From Novosphingobium sp. 28-62-57 (lineage in GTDB: Bacteria; Pseudomonadota; Alphaproteobacteria; Sphingomonadales; Sphingomonadaceae), in contig NCGO01000014.1 of assembly GCA_002256985.1 (NCBI GenBank), positions 1 through 64,000 of the forward strand: 64,000 nt of DNA. Direction: 5' to 3'. The notes under the pieces are model-generated. The model did no database searches. It saw nothing but the letters and a program-made list of their open reading frames with translations, and was not told the origin of the DNA. Shown piece by piece: positions 7,923 through 18,526 of this stretch. Positions within the stretch are counted from its first letter, which is position 1, and each line of letters begins with the position of its first letter. A program made the position numbers and the translations under genes.

Positions 7923-10892
7923 ATGGCGCGGCGGCGATTATTGACCGGGGAAGAACGGCGGCGCCTGTTCGATGCTCCCCATGACGAAACCGCGATCGTC
8001 AGCCACTATACTCTTGCCGTCAGGGATCTTGACCTGATCGGTCGCCGCTATCGACCCGCCAATCGCCTCGGCCTGGCTGCGCAGATCGCATTGATGCGGC
8101 ACCCTGGCTTCGGTTTGCAGCCCGACATCGGCGTGCCAAATGCGATCCTCCACTACCTTGCTGCCCAGATATTCGTCGATGCGGAGGCTTTCGGCGACTA
8201 TGGCCAGCGCGCCCAAACGCGCAACGATCACGCTGACATTGCCGCACAGCACCTCGGGTTACGCCCCTTCCGGCGAGGGGATATCCCACTCGCGCTCGAC
8301 CTGGCCGCGCGAGCCGCCGAACAGACCGACCGGGGCGAGCCCATTGTTCGCGCGTTGATGGAGGGATTGAAGCAGGAGCACTTCATTCTTCCATCGGCCG
8401 ACACGATCGAACGGGCCGGTCTCGCCGGCAGGGCGCGCGCCCGCAAAGCCGCGGCAGCAACCATCATCGAAAGCCTGGGTCATGCCGAACTGACCCGGAT
8501 CGACGATTTGATCGTCAACAGCAGCGACTTCGGCATGACGCCGCTGGCTTGGCTGCGCAATTTCGAGGAGGCGCCGACGACGGCAAATATCAACGGCCTG
8601 CTGGAACGGCTGCGCTATGCGCGCGGGGTCGGCATCGATCCGGCGATCGGCGCCAAAATTCCCGATTTCCGGTTCGCGCAATTCATGCGTGAAGGTAGCG
8701 CGGCACCGGCGTTTCTGCTTTCCGACTATAGCCTCAACAGGCGGCGCGCGACCCTGGTCGCGGCGGTGATCGACCTCGAGGCCCGGCTCGCCGATGCGGC
8801 GATCCAGATGTTCGACAGGCTTGTCGGCGGCCTGTTCACACGCGCGCGGCGCAGCCGTGAAAGACGCTATCAGGACAGCATCCGCTCGGTCGGCGAACTC
8901 ATGCGGTTGTTCGGCGCCACGATCGCGGCGCTGGGAGAGGCGGTCGAGCATGGCGGCAATCCGATGGAACTGATCGACGAGGCTGTGGGCTGGCACAGGC
9001 TGGTCGCGGTGAAGGCGCAGGTCGATGCGCTGGCTGATCTGGCGGGGGAAGATGCCCTTGTCGCGGCAACAGGGCGTTATGCGACCTTGCGCCGGTTCAG
9101 CCCAGCTTTCCTCGATGCATTCACGTTCAAGGCGACGGGAAGCGGGGTGCAACTGGTCAAGGCGATTGATGTCATCCGCGACGCCAATGCGCGCAAAACG
9201 CGCAACCTGCCCGATGGCGTTCCCCTGCCATTCGCCAACCGGCAGTGGAAGCGCCTCATCACCGAAGGCGGCCAGATTGACCGTCGGCGCTATGAAACAG
9301 CCGTCATGGCCACCCTGCGCGATCGGTTGCGCGCCGGCGACATATGGGTGGAGGGAACCCGGAACTATCGCCGCTTCGACACCTATCTGTTGAGCCGGCG
9401 CGATGCCGGGAAGGTGGCCGAAAACCTTGCATTCCCAAACGATGCTGCGGCCTATCTGGCCGATCGCGCGAGAATGCTCGATTGGCGGCTGCGCCGTTTC
9501 GCCAAGGAACTCAAGGCGAACCGGCTTGCAGGCGTGGCGCTCGAGCGCAATCGGCTCAAGCTGCAACCGATGCTGGCAATCACGCCGCCCGAGGCAGAGG
9601 CTCTCGATCGCAGGCTCGACGCGCTGTTACCGCGCGTGCGGATCACCGAACTCCTGGTCGAGGTAGCCGAGCGCACCGGCTTCCTGAGCGCGTTCCGCGA
9701 TCTTCGGTCCGGCAAAGAGCATGACAACCCGCATGCGATCCTTGCGGCCATTCTGGCCGATGGATCGAATCTGGGTCTGGAACGGATGGCCAATGCCAGC
9801 GACGGGGTAAGCTACGCCCAGCTTGCCTGGACGCACAATTGGTATCTGTCGCCCGAAAACTACCAGGCTGCGCTGGCCATGATCGTTGCCGCGCACCATG
9901 ATTTGCCGTTCACGCATCATTGGGGCGCCGGAACCAGTTCATCCTCCGATGGGCAGTTCTTCCGCTCAGGCCGCAGCCGATCCGCAGCTGCCGACATCAA
10001 CGCCAAATATGGCGGCGAGCCCGGCCTGAAGATCTACTCCCACTTGTCCGATCATTTTGCCTCCTTCGGGTCGCGGATCATGTCGGCCACCGCCGGAGAG
10101 GCGCCTTATGTGCTCGACGGCCTCATGTTGGGCGCCGGCGCGCTGCCGCTGCATGAACATTACACCGATACCGGCGGCGCGACTGACCATGTCTTTGCTC
10201 TCTGCCATCTTCTCGGCTTCCGCTTCGTACCCCGGTTGCGCGACATCGCCGACCGGAAACTCGGCTCGATCGCTCCACCCTCGACCTACAAGGGCCTCGA
10301 AAGCCTCATGGGGCGAACGGTCAAGACCGCCGCGATCGAAGCCGACTGGGAGGACATCGTCAGGATTGTCGCCACCATCAAGGAGGGAGCCGTCGCGCCG
10401 TCTGCGATCCTGCGCAAGCTCGCCGCCTACAAGCGCCAGAACAGGCTGGATTTCGCCCTGGCGGAACTTGGTCGCATCGAACGGACGCTGTTCACGCTCG
10501 ACTGGCTTGAACAGCCCGACTTGCGGCGGGCCTGCCAGGCCGGCCTCAACAAGGGCGAGGCACGTCATACCCTCGCCGCCGCCATCTACACCAACCGGCA
10601 GGGCCGGTTCACGGATCGTTCGATCGAGAATCAGGAATATCGGGCATCGGGCCTGAACCTGCTGATCGCGGCGATAGCCTATTGGAACACCATCTATATG
10701 GACAGGGCCGCCCAGCACATCAAAGCATCCGGCGTCAGCTTCGACGACGCGCTCCTCGCTCACCTTTCCCCCATGGGCTGGGCGCATATCAGCTTGACGG
10801 GAGATTATCTCTGGCACCGGGCAAAACCGCTCTCCCCCGGCGAATTCCGCGCTCTCAACGATCCCATGGCTCGCCTCAAACTCGTGGCATAG
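7923..10892 (+). CDS. tnpA: Tn3-family transposase
   Basis: The 989-residue protein has the size and architecture of a complete Tn3-family TnpA. The N-terminal part is the terminal-repeat DNA-binding region (MARRRLLTGEERRRLFD). The C-terminal DDE domain contains the conserved SSSDGQFF and HYTDTGGATDHVFALCHLLGF segments with the two catalytic Asp residues, and the terminal IENQEYRASGLNLLIAAI block with the catalytic Glu. It carries out replicative transposition, giving cointegrates that TnpR resolves. No frameshift or stop interrupts it, so the transposon is likely competent. Confidence 0.97.
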   Translation: MARRRLLTGEERRRLFDAPHDETAIVSHYTLAVRDLDLIGRRYRPANRLGLAAQIALMRHPGFGLQPDIGVPNAILHYLAAQIFVDAEAFGDYGQRAQTRNDHADIAAQHLGLRPFRRGDIPLALDLAARAAEQTDRGEPIVRALMEGLKQEHFILPSADTIERAGLAGRARARKAAAATIIESLGHAELTRIDDLIVNSSDFGMTPLAWLRNFEEAPTTANINGLLERLRYARGVGIDPAIGAKIPDFRFAQFMREGSAAPAFLLSDYSLNRRRATLVAAVIDLEARLADAAIQMFDRLVGGLFTRARRSRERRYQDSIRSVGELMRLFGATIAALGEAVEHGGNPMELIDEAVGWHRLVAVKAQVDALADLAGEDALVAATGRYATLRRFSPAFLDAFTFKATGSGVQLVKAIDVIRDANARKTRNLPDGVPLPFANRQWKRLITEGGQIDRRRYETAVMATLRDRLRAGDIWVEGTRNYRRFDTYLLSRRDAGKVAENLAFPNDAAAYLADRARMLDWRLRRFAKELKANRLAGVALERNRLKLQPMLAITPPEAEALDRRLDALLPRVRITELLVEVAERTGFLSAFRDLRSGKEHDNPHAILAAILADGSNLGLERMANASDGVSYAQLAWTHNWYLSPENYQAALAMIVAAHHDLPFTHHWGAGTSSSSDGQFFRSGRSRSAAADINAKYGGEPGLKIYSHLSDHFASFGSRIMSATAGEAPYVLDGLMLGAGALPLHEHYTDTGGATDHVFALCHLLGFRFVPRLRDIADRKLGSIAPPSTYKGLESLMGRTVKTAAIEADWEDIVRIVATIKEGAVAPSAILRKLAAYKRQNRLDFALAELGRIERTLFTLDWLEQPDLRRACQAGLNKGEARHTLAAAIYTNRQGRFTDRSIENQEYRASGLNLLIAAIAYWNTIYMDRAAQHIKASGVSFDDALLAHLSPMGWAHISLTGDYLWHRAKPLSPGEFRALNDPMARLKLVA

Positions 10893-10914
10893 CCAATGTT
10901 CTCATGATGTCCGC

Positions 10915-10952
10915 CAAATCGTTGTCTGGCGCACAAACCTTGAGGTGACGCC
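10915..10952 (-). repeat. Right terminal inverted repeat of the Tn3 element
   Basis: Exact 38-base reverse complement of the left end. It supplies the TGA that closes the P-type ATPase reading frame upstream of 10983. Confidence 0.95.
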
Positions 10953-10982
10953 TTCAACCCGGGTGCGCTGTCACTGCCCCAG

Positions 10983-13226
10983 GTGCGCTCGGTCATCGAG
11001 GCTGCGGGCGCGGATATTTCGGCGCGTTTTGGCCATGTCGGATGGGAGCTGGGCGAGACCATCCGCCCGCGAGAAGCAAGCAGGATCGGCGAACAACTCG
11101 GCAAGATTTCTGGCGTCCTCGAAGCCGGGGTCAGCCCGGCGGGTTTCGTGCGGGTCGAGTTCGACCGAAATCAGATCGACGAACCGGCAGTCCTGACGGC
11201 TTTAGAGAGGCTGGGCCTGCGACAGAAGAACGCGGCCGAACATGACCACGGTCCTGGCGAGCATGACCATGGCCACGGCGGAATTTTTGGTTCGTGGACC
11301 GAACTGATCTTCGCGCTCGGCTGTGGACTCGTGCTCGCGATCGGATTTGCCATCGAGAAGCTGGGCGGTTCACCTGGTTGGATTCCACTGGGTTGCTACA
11401 TTGTCGCCTATGGGCTCGGCGGCTTCTTCACGCTGCGCGAGGCGATCGAGAACCTTAAGGCCCGGCGGTTCGAGATCGACACGCTGATGCTGGTCGCAGC
11501 TGTCGGCGCCGCGGCGCTTGGCGCATGGGCGGAAGGCGCATTGCTGCTGTTCCTGTTCAGCCTTGGTCATGCCCTTGAACACTATGCGATGGGTCGGGCA
11601 AAGCGCGCCATCAAGGCGCTGTCGAAACTAGCCCCTCGCACAGCGATGGTGCGCCAGAGCGACGGATCGACGCGCGAAGTGCCGGTGGAGGAACTCGCGC
11701 TCGGCGACGTCCTCGCCGTGAAACCTGACGAGCGCATTCCGGCCGACGGCTTTGTCGTCAAGGGCTCGAGCGCGGTCAACCAGGCTCCGGTGACCGGTGA
11801 GAGCATGCCGGTCGACAAGCGGGCGGTAATGGATGACGATGCCGCGCGCGCCAATCCAGACCGGCTCGAGTCCGCCCATCGGGTTTTTGCTGGAACGATC
11901 AACGGCAGCGGTGCTCTCGAGATCGAAGTCACCAAGCTCGCCAGCGAGTCCACGCTCGCCAAAGTCATCAAGCTTGTCAGCGAAGCAGAGACGCAGAAAT
12001 CGCCGACCCAGCGCTTCACCGACAAATTCGAACGCTACTTCGTGCCGACAGTACTGGGCCTGACGGTCCTGCTGCTCTTCGCCTGGGTCGTGGTCGACGA
12101 ACCGTTCCGCGCCAGTTTCTACCGGGCGATGTCGGTGCTTGTCGCGGCCAGCCCCTGCGCGCTCGCTATCGCGACGCCCAGCGCGGTGCTTTCCGGCGTG
12201 GCTCGCGCCGCGCGCGGCGGTGTCCTGATCAAGGGGGGCGCGCCGCTCGAACTGCTTGGTTCACTGGATGCGATCGCATTCGACAAGACTGGCACTCTGA
12301 CCAAGGGCGCGCCGCGTATCCAGGAGATCGTGGCCGCGCCTGGCATCGACAAGGAGGACTTGGTAGCGGTCGCGATTGCGGTCGAGAGCCTGAGCGACCA
12401 TCCGCTCGCGCAGGCGATAGCCCGTGATGGAAGGGACCATATTGGCGATCGTTCGATTCCCGAGGCGATCAACATTGAGAGTCTGACCGGGCGCGGCGTG
12501 ACCGCCGAAGTGGGTAGTGAACGGGTGCTGATCGGCAAGGCTGAGATGTTCGGCACCGAGGGGATCGACCCCTTGTCCGCCCCGATGGCTGCCGCGATCG
12601 AAAAATTGAGGGCGGGCGGCTTTACCACCATGGTCGTGCGCCGCGGCGATAGTGACCTTGGTGCCATTGGTCTCCTCGACACGCCGCGGGAAAGCGCGCG
12701 CGACGCACTCGCTCAGCTGCGGAAACTCGGTATTAAGCGCATGGTCATGCTCTCGGGCGACCACCAGAGCGTCGCCGATGCTGTCGCCCGCCAGGTTGGG
12801 CTCGATGAGGCCTGGGGCGATCTCATGCCAGAAGACAAGGTCGTTACGATCAAGAAGCTGCGTAGCGAGGCGCAGGTTGCGATGGTCGGCGACGGGGTCA
12901 ACGATGCGCCTGCCATGGCGAGTGCTACCGTCAGCATCGCGATGGGGGCGGCAGGTTCCGATGTGGCCCTCGAAACCGCAGATGTGGCACTTATGGCGGA
13001 CGACCTGTCTCACCTGCCGTTCGCGGTGGGGCTCAGCCGCAGCACGCGTCGGATCATCCGCCAGAACGTGTTTGTCAGCCTTGGCGTCGTCGCGCTGCTC
13101 GTACCGGCGACTATTCTGGGTCTTGGGATCGGGCCGGCGGTTGCCATGCACGAAGGTTCAACGCTGATCGTCGTGTTCAACGCCCTGCGATTGCTTGCCT
13201 ACCGTGATCGCACGGCCAGCAGCTAA
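10983..13226 (+). CDS. P1B-4-type heavy-metal ATPase, 5' end probably lost to the Tn3 element
   Basis: The 747-residue pump has an N-terminal ferredoxin-like metal-binding domain, a His-rich linker (EHDHGPGEHDHGHGG, residues 87-101) and a complete catalytic core. TGES, the SPC motif of the metal-site helix (near residue 390), DKTGTLT (near residue 433), GDGVNDAP and a final-helix HEGST are all present. SPC with HEGxT is the signature of P1B-4 ATPases, which export Co(II), Zn(II), Fe(II) or Ni(II). The frame upstream of GTG 10983 closes within the transposon's right repeat. The N-terminal domain starts in mid-sequence (LPQVRSVIEAAG), so the original start was probably removed. No good ribosome site precedes GTG 10983, so expression is uncertain. 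Confidence 0.85.
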   Translation: MRSVIEAAGADISARFGHVGWELGETIRPREASRIGEQLGKISGVLEAGVSPAGFVRVEFDRNQIDEPAVLTALERLGLRQKNAAEHDHGPGEHDHGHGGIFGSWTELIFALGCGLVLAIGFAIEKLGGSPGWIPLGCYIVAYGLGGFFTLREAIENLKARRFEIDTLMLVAAVGAAALGAWAEGALLLFLFSLGHALEHYAMGRAKRAIKALSKLAPRTAMVRQSDGSTREVPVEELALGDVLAVKPDERIPADGFVVKGSSAVNQAPVTGESMPVDKRAVMDDDAARANPDRLESAHRVFAGTINGSGALEIEVTKLASESTLAKVIKLVSEAETQKSPTQRFTDKFERYFVPTVLGLTVLLLFAWVVVDEPFRASFYRAMSVLVAASPCALAIATPSAVLSGVARAARGGVLIKGGAPLELLGSLDAIAFDKTGTLTKGAPRIQEIVAAPGIDKEDLVAVAIAVESLSDHPLAQAIARDGRDHIGDRSIPEAINIESLTGRGVTAEVGSERVLIGKAEMFGTEGIDPLSAPMAAAIEKLRAGGFTTMVVRRGDSDLGAIGLLDTPRESARDALAQLRKLGIKRMVMLSGDHQSVADAVARQVGLDEAWGDLMPEDKVVTIKKLRSEAQVAMVGDGVNDAPAMASATVSIAMGAAGSDVALETADVALMADDLSHLPFAVGLSRSTRRIIRQNVFVSLGVVALLVPATILGLGIGPAVAMHEGSTLIVVFNALRLLAYRDRTASS

Positions 13227-13242
13227 TGAAGGAGGTGACAAA

Positions 13243-13638
13243 ATGACCAACGGAAGATGGAGATTTCGCGGCCTGCCACTTGGAGCCGCTATATTTCTGG
13301 CAGGAGGATGTGCGACACTTCCACCTGTCCCAGCGCCGCTTACCGCGAAAGCCAACTCGCGGGTCGAAATCCGTTCGGTCTATGCTCACGCGGCAAAGGA
13401 TGACGTGACCGTGGGCGGATTTGCCCGTCGGCGGGGCTTCGGTTTTCTGCCAGGGGGAAGTCATCTTCACGTGACGGCGTTCAGGAAAGATGGGACCAAG
13501 CCTGTCGAAGGGGATGCGTTCTGGCATCCGCCGGTGCACCATCGAACGCTGATATCATCTTATCAGGCAAGACTGCACGGCATCACATCCGAAGAGATTG
13601 CACGGATCGAGGTCGAATTTCGAGAAATTCGCGACTAG
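13243..13638 (+). CDS. Putative lipoprotein of unknown function
   Basis: The 131-residue product starts at ATG 13243 after a strong GGAGGTGA site, 16 bp behind the P1B-4 ATPase, and is probably co-transcribed with it. The signal peptide ends in a lipobox (LAGGC), so the mature protein should be anchored to the membrane through Cys. The rest has several His residues (SHLHV, FWHPPVHHRT) that might bind metal. No family is recognised. It is intact. Confidence 0.75.
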   Translation: MTNGRWRFRGLPLGAAIFLAGGCATLPPVPAPLTAKANSRVEIRSVYAHAAKDDVTVGGFARRRGFGFLPGGSHLHVTAFRKDGTKPVEGDAFWHPPVHHRTLISSYQARLHGITSEEIARIEVEFREIRD

Positions 13639-13797
13639 TCTTGAAGACTCAACTTAATTCTAACCCGAACTGGTATCAGGAGAGAGCCGGCAAGGGCTTT
13701 GCTAAGAAGTCGGGGCATCGGCACCGGTCAAATTCTAAGGGTGGCATGCGACCCGTTGGCCTTGACCCCAGATCGCATGCTGGCGTTAAAACCCTTT

Positions 13798-14169
13798 TCA
13801 ACAGCAATCTGCACTACCCTTGCGCAATTTCGTGACTGTGCCTTGTTTGCCATCCCAATCGACTTCAAACGATACGTGATCCCCCGCCTTAAATCCTTGA
13901 AGAATTTCCGGATTGGCGGAGAATCCCATTTTCATTGCCGACCATTGTAGAGTCGGAATTTCCTTATGGTCGAGCGTGATTGTCCCTTTGGCGGGATCGA
14001 CCGCAGTGATAGTTCCGGTGCTGGCGCCATGAACAATCGCAACTGGATCGACAGTGCTCTTGCTGCTCGCTGGCGCAGTTGTGGGATTCGGCGCTTCGGG
14101 TTGCTTGTTGCAAGCGGCAAGCGCGGCCAACAGTGCGAGACTGGAGGTGATGATCAAGCCTGACTTCAT
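13798..14169 (-). CDS. cusF: CusF-like periplasmic copper-binding lipoprotein
   Basis: The 123-residue protein has a signal peptide with lipobox LAAC and a C-terminal OB-fold like CusF, which hands Cu(I)/Ag(I) to the Cus efflux pump. The metal site is exact: His in DHKEIP, Trp eight residues later, and Met at +11 and +13 ([16 protein letters not shown]), as in E. coli CusF. The lipid anchor and the C-terminal DCC are additions not found in the E. coli protein. Its start overlaps the stop of cusA by 4 bp, so it is the last gene of a cusC-B-A-F operon. Confidence 0.92.
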   Translation of the reverse strand: MKSGLIITSSLALLAALAACNKQPEAPNPTTAPASSKSTVDPVAIVHGASTGTITAVDPAKGTITLDHKEIPTLQWSAMKMGFSANPEILQGFKAGDHVSFEVDWDGKQGTVTKLRKGSADCC

Positions 14170-17100
14170 AGTGCTTCTCCTTCGGGTTGATTGCGAAATT
14201 GGGTGCGTCGGCGCATCAGTAGGTAGGCCGCAGGGATGATCAGCATCGACAGGAGGGGCGCCGTCAGCATGCCGCCGACCATCGGTGCGGCGATCCGGCT
14301 CATCACTTCCGAACCTGTTCCGCCACCTGCCAGGACGGGGAGCAGGCCGGCGAGGATCACTGCGACCGTCATGGCTTTGGGCCGGACGCGCATCACAGCG
14401 CCATCGCGGACCGCCCCCACTACGTCGTCATCGCTGTGCGCCTCCAGCGCGTGTTTGAGGTAAATCAGCATGACGACCCCGAACTCGGCCGCGACGCCCG
14501 CGAGCGCAATGAACCCCACAGCGGTCGCTACCGACTGGTTGTAGCCGAGCCAATAGAGCAACCACAGACCGCCGGTGAGGGCAAAGGGCAAAGTGCCCAT
14601 GATCAGCAGCGCTTCATCCCAGCGCCGGAAAGTCAGGTACAAAAGCCCCAGAATGATCGCGAGCGTCACCGGGATTACCAGCTTCATCCGCTCCTTGGCG
14701 CGGATGAGAAACTCGTACTGACCAGTATAGGAAACGCTGACGCCGGGGGGCAGCTTGACCTGCACGGTAATGGCGCGCTGGATGTCGCCCACCATGGTCT
14801 GCATGTCGCTGCCCCGACCATCGACATAAATCCAGGTCACCGGTCTGCCGTTCTCGCTGCGAAGCATGGGCGGCCCGTCGCTGATATCGATCCGGGCTAC
14901 ACTGCCGAGAGTGATTTGCTGGCCGGCAGGAGTCAGCACCGGCAGGCTTGCCAGTTTGTCCGGACTGTCGCGGATTTCGCGGGGGTAGCGGACCTGGATC
15001 GGGTAGCGCGCCAGCCCTTCGACTGTCTGGCCGACCGTTTCGCCGCCAATCGCGCCCGACACCACCGACTGGACATTGGCCACATTGAGCCCGTAGCGGG
15101 CGGCGGCGGCGCGATCGACCGTGACGTCGATGTAGCGCCCTCCGGTCAGCCGCTCGGCCAGCGCCGAGGCGACACCCGGCACCGTCCGGACGACCTGCTC
15201 GATCTGCCTTGCAGTGCGATCGATCTCGGCGAGGTTCGAACCGGCGACCTTGATCCCGACCGGGCTCTTGATCCCGGTCGCCAGCATGTCGATGCGGTTG
15301 CGGATCGGCGGGATCCAGAAGTTGGCAAGGCCCGGCACCTTGACCCGCGCATCGAGCTCCTCGACCAACTTCTCGGGGGTCATGCCGGATCGCCATTGCT
15401 CTCGTGGCTTGAAGCGGATGGTCGTCTCGAACATCTCAAGCGGGGCAGGATCGGTTGCGCTCTCGGCGCGTCCGGATTTACCGAATACGCTCTGAACTTC
15501 AGGCACGGTCTTGATCAGCCGATCGGTCTGCTGAAGCAGGCGCCCGGCCTCGGCTGGCGAAATGCCCGGCAGCGCCGACGGCATGTAGAGCAGGTCGCCT
15601 TCGTTCATCTGCGGCAGGAACTCTCCGCCAATCCGCGACATCGGCCACAAGGTGGTCGCGAAGATCAGGGCTGCGATCACGAGCGTGCGCTTGGGGTGAA
15701 CGAGCACCCAGTCGATCGCCGGACGGTAAATCCGCGTGAGCCAGCGACTGATCGGATTGGCCTCCTCGCTGGGTATGCGTCCCCGGATCAGGAGTCCCAT
15801 CAGCACCGGAATGAGCGTGATCGAGAGCAGCGCCGCGGCCGCCATGGCATAGGTCTTGGTAAAGGCAAGCGGCGAAAACAGCCGTCCTTCCTGTCCCTGA
15901 AGCGTGAAGATCGGCAGGAACGAGAAGGTAATGATCAAGAGGCTGAGAAACAGCGCCGGGCCTACCTCGGCCGCAGCCTGCGTGACCAGGCGCCATCGCG
16001 TCGCCGTGTCCAGTTCGCTATCGGGATGCTCGTGCTGCCAGCGTTCGAGGTGCTTGTGCGCATTCTCGATCATCACGACCGCCCCATCTACCATCGCCCC
16101 GATGGCGATGGCGATGCCGCCGAGCGAGAGGATATTCGCGTTGAGGCCCTGCAACCGCATGACGATGAAGGCCATTAGGATGCCGAGCGGAAGCGTCAGG
16201 ATCGCGACGAGCGCCGAGCGGGCGTGCCAGAGGAACAATGCGCAGACGAGCGCGACGATGACGAACTCTTCGAGGAGCTTGTGTCCGAGGTTCTCCACTG
16301 CCCGGTCGATCAACCCCGAGCGGTCGTAGGTCGGCACTATCTCGACGCCCGGCGGCAAGCTTCTTTTCAGTTCATCGAGCTTGGCCTTGACCCCGTCGAT
16401 GACCGCGCGGGCGTTCTGCCCCTGGCGCATGACGATGACCCCGCCAGCTACTTCGCCGTCCCCGTTCAATTCGGCAATGCCGCGACGCATTTCCGGGCCA
16501 ATCTGGACCGTCGCGACATCGCCCAGCGTCACGGGAACGCCTCCATCGGCGCGCAGCGGAACCGCACGGAAGTCGTCGAGCGTCTTGAGATAGCCGCTGG
16601 CACGAACCGTATATTCGGCGCCGGCCATTTCCACGCTGGACCCGCCAGTCTCCTGATTGGCGCGCTTGAGCGCCTCAGTGACCTGCTCGGTGGTAACCGC
16701 ATAAGCCGCCAGCTTCTGCGGATCGACGATCACCTGGTACTGCTTGACCATGCCGCCGATGCTGGCGACCTCGGCCACCCCCGGCACAGTCTTCAACTCA
16801 TAGCGCAGGAACCAATCCTGCAAGCTTCTGAGCTGGGCAAGGTCATGGCCGCCCGACCTGTCAACCAGCGCATATTCAAAGATCCAGCCCACCCCCGTGG
16901 CGTCGGGCCCCAGAGCCGGCTTGGCCCCCTCGGGTAGACGGCCTTGCACTTGGCTCAGATACTCAAGAACGCGGCTGCGCGCCCAATAAAGGTCGGTGCC
17001 GTCGTCAAACAGCACGTAGACAAAGCTGTCGCCGGTGAACGAATAGCCGCGCACGACGCGCGCACCGGGCACCGACAACATGGTCGAGGCGATCGGGTAT

Positions 17101-17297
17101 GTAACCTGGTTTTCGACGATCTGCGGCGCCTGACCGGGATAGTTGGTGCGAATGATGACCTGCACATCGGAGAGATCGGGCAAGGCATCGACCGGCGTAG
17201 TCCGGACCGCGTAAAAGCCGAGAACACTCAGCACTGCTGCCACAACAAGCACCAGATTACGCCAGCGGACAGAGCCGCGGATGATCGCGGCGATCAT
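14166..17297 (-). CDS. cusA: RND-family copper/silver efflux pump CusA
   Basis: The 1043-residue inner-membrane proton antiporter exports Cu(I)/Ag(I) through CusC. Length and the conserved segments match heavy-metal RND pumps: N-terminal [16 protein letters not shown], the proton-relay helix [19 protein letters not shown], and a repeated 12-helix plan with two large periplasmic loops. The relay segment is closer to CusA than to CzcA, and the adjacent cusF supports copper/silver specificity. The gene overlaps cusB and cusF by 4 bp each, so translation is coupled. No defects are seen. Confidence 0.95.
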   Translation of the reverse strand: MIAAIIRGSVRWRNLVLVVAAVLSVLGFYAVRTTPVDALPDLSDVQVIIRTNYPGQAPQIVENQVTYPIASTMLSVPGARVVRGYSFTGDSFVYVLFDDGTDLYWARSRVLEYLSQVQGRLPEGAKPALGPDATGVGWIFEYALVDRSGGHDLAQLRSLQDWFLRYELKTVPGVAEVASIGGMVKQYQVIVDPQKLAAYAVTTEQVTEALKRANQETGGSSVEMAGAEYTVRASGYLKTLDDFRAVPLRADGGVPVTLGDVATVQIGPEMRRGIAELNGDGEVAGGVIVMRQGQNARAVIDGVKAKLDELKRSLPPGVEIVPTYDRSGLIDRAVENLGHKLLEEFVIVALVCALFLWHARSALVAILTLPLGILMAFIVMRLQGLNANILSLGGIAIAIGAMVDGAVVMIENAHKHLERWQHEHPDSELDTATRWRLVTQAAAEVGPALFLSLLIITFSFLPIFTLQGQEGRLFSPLAFTKTYAMAAAALLSITLIPVLMGLLIRGRIPSEEANPISRWLTRIYRPAIDWVLVHPKRTLVIAALIFATTLWPMSRIGGEFLPQMNEGDLLYMPSALPGISPAEAGRLLQQTDRLIKTVPEVQSVFGKSGRAESATDPAPLEMFETTIRFKPREQWRSGMTPEKLVEELDARVKVPGLANFWIPPIRNRIDMLATGIKSPVGIKVAGSNLAEIDRTARQIEQVVRTVPGVASALAERLTGGRYIDVTVDRAAAARYGLNVANVQSVVSGAIGGETVGQTVEGLARYPIQVRYPREIRDSPDKLASLPVLTPAGQQITLGSVARIDISDGPPMLRSENGRPVTWIYVDGRGSDMQTMVGDIQRAITVQVKLPPGVSVSYTGQYEFLIRAKERMKLVIPVTLAIILGLLYLTFRRWDEALLIMGTLPFALTGGLWLLYWLGYNQSVATAVGFIALAGVAAEFGVVMLIYLKHALEAHSDDDVVGAVRDGAVMRVRPKAMTVAVILAGLLPVLAGGGTGSEVMSRIAAPMVGGMLTAPLLSMLIIPAAYLLMRRRTQFRNQPEGEAL

Positions 17298-18526
17298 CGC
17301 ACATCTCCGATCGGCCGTGCCGGAACACCGCTCAGGCTTGCTTCGGAATCAAGCAGGAACTGCCCCGATGCCGCCACCTTCTCGCCTGGCGCAAGCCCGG
17401 TAAGGATTTCTGTTCTGCCCCCGCCCTCGCGGCCAAGCCGGACCTCCGCTGGCCGATAGCGTCCGTCGGCGAGGGCAAGAATGACGAGATTGCGCGCGCC
17501 GGTGCGGATGACCGCCTCGCTCGGCACCAACAATCCGGGTTGGCCTTCGTCGCCGAGCGCCACGGTGGCGAACATGCCGGGGCGCAGCAGGCTGCCGCTG
17601 TTGGCCAGTTCGATCCGCACCGTGAGAGTCCGGCTTTCGGCCTGCGCTGTCGGCAGGATCGCAATCACGCGGCCCGCGAGGTTTTGGCCGGGAAGAGCGG
17701 CCAGCGTCACGTTTGCGCGCTGCCCGACCCGAACAAGGCCCGCCTGCGCCTGCGGCACGGCGGCATTGACCCAGACCGTTCCGATCCCGTTGACCTGTGC
17801 AAGGGTCTGGCCTGCCACGAGCGTCATTCCCTGCCGTGCATCCAGCGTCTGGATGACCCCGCCGATTGGCGACGTGATGGTGAGGACGCCGCTCGTTCGC
17901 CCGCTGCGCTCCACTTGCGCGATGAGTTGCTCGGGCATGCCCAGTAATCTCAGCCGCTGACGGGCCGCTGTGGTGAGGTCGAGGCGGCCAAGACGGCGGA
18001 CCGCGAGATACTCGCCCTGCGCGCCGCCCCATTCGGGCAATTGCAGGTCCGCAATGGGCGCGCCCGCACCGATCACGTCGCCCGGCGCCCTGCCATAGAC
18101 ACGGGTGACAAAACCGCCCGAGCGCGCCTGGATGATGGCGACATTGCGCTGGTTGAAGTCGATCGTGCCGGTGACCGTGACCGATGAAGGCAGTGTGCCA
18201 ATCTCCGCCGTGACCACACGCAGGCCAAGGCTCTGCCGGACAGCCGGGTCGATGCTGACCCCCGGGGCCGTGGCGGTTGCAGCCCCTTCGTCGGCATATT
18301 TTGGGATGGTTTTCATCCCCATCGACGACAGTGAATTGGGGTTGTCGTAGTGCTCGGCGGGTACCATCGGATCGTACCAGTAAAGGATCTTGCGCTCCGA
18401 TCCGGCGCCCGTCACGGTACCGGGACTGCTGCTATGACCGAGCCAATACCCGCCCGTGCCTGCCGCCAGGGCGATCGCCAAGATGCCTGCGCCCCAACGC
18501 GCGGTCTGCTTCGCGTGCCAGTTCAT
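17294..18526 (-). CDS. cusB: Periplasmic adaptor subunit CusB
   Basis: The 410-residue membrane-fusion protein links CusA to the outer-membrane channel. It begins with an N-terminal anchor helix, followed by a heavy-metal-binding segment ([14 protein letters not shown]...[11 protein letters not shown]) whose Met residues can take Cu(I) from CusF. Barrel-sandwich and helical-hairpin regions follow, with the typical RSGFV-like lipoyl motif ([11 protein letters not shown]). It overlaps cusA and cusC by 4 bp each in a single operon. Confidence 0.94.
   Translation of the reverse strand: MNWHAKQTARWGAGILAIALAAGTGGYWLGHSSSPGTVTGAGSERKILYWYDPMVPAEHYDNPNSLSSMGMKTIPKYADEGAATATAPGVSIDPAVRQSLGLRVVTAEIGTLPSSVTVTGTIDFNQRNVAIIQARSGGFVTRVYGRAPGDVIGAGAPIADLQLPEWGGAQGEYLAVRRLGRLDLTTAARQRLRLLGMPEQLIAQVERSGRTSGVLTITSPIGGVIQTLDARQGMTLVAGQTLAQVNGIGTVWVNAAVPQAQAGLVRVGQRANVTLAALPGQNLAGRVIAILPTAQAESRTLTVRIELANSGSLLRPGMFATVALGDEGQPGLLVPSEAVIRTGARNLVILALADGRYRPAEVRLGREGGGRTEILTGLAPGEKVAASGQFLLDSEASLSGVPARPIGDVR

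Larger units (their letters stand above)
7128..10952. mobile_element. Complete Tn3-family transposon
   Basis: The 3.8-kb unit carries divergent tnpR and tnpA genes bounded by inverted repeats of 38 perfectly matching bases; the match extends to 57 bases with four mismatches. There is no cargo besides the transposition genes. No 5-bp target duplication is visible: the flanks are CTTTA on the left and TTCAA on the right. The flanking genes are both truncated and do not obviously belong together, so one side was probably deleted after insertion or the element recombined with another copy. Confidence 0.95.

Noticed and set aside
8259-9566. 435-codon minus-strand frame
   Set aside because: It is fully antisense to the well-supported transposase gene and has no domain.
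7123-10957. Five-base target duplication for the Tn3 element
   Set aside because: Shifting the ends by one to three bases gives no identical 5-mers (CTTTA against TTCAA), so none can be claimed.
13641-13797. Short plus-strand frame after the lipoprotein gene
   Set aside because: No ribosome site at a useful distance, no motif, and it runs into the antisense of the cusF-like gene.
14436-16178. 580-codon plus-strand frame
   Set aside because: Antisense to cusA; composition (Arg, Asp, His) and lack of motifs mark it as a codon-bias shadow.
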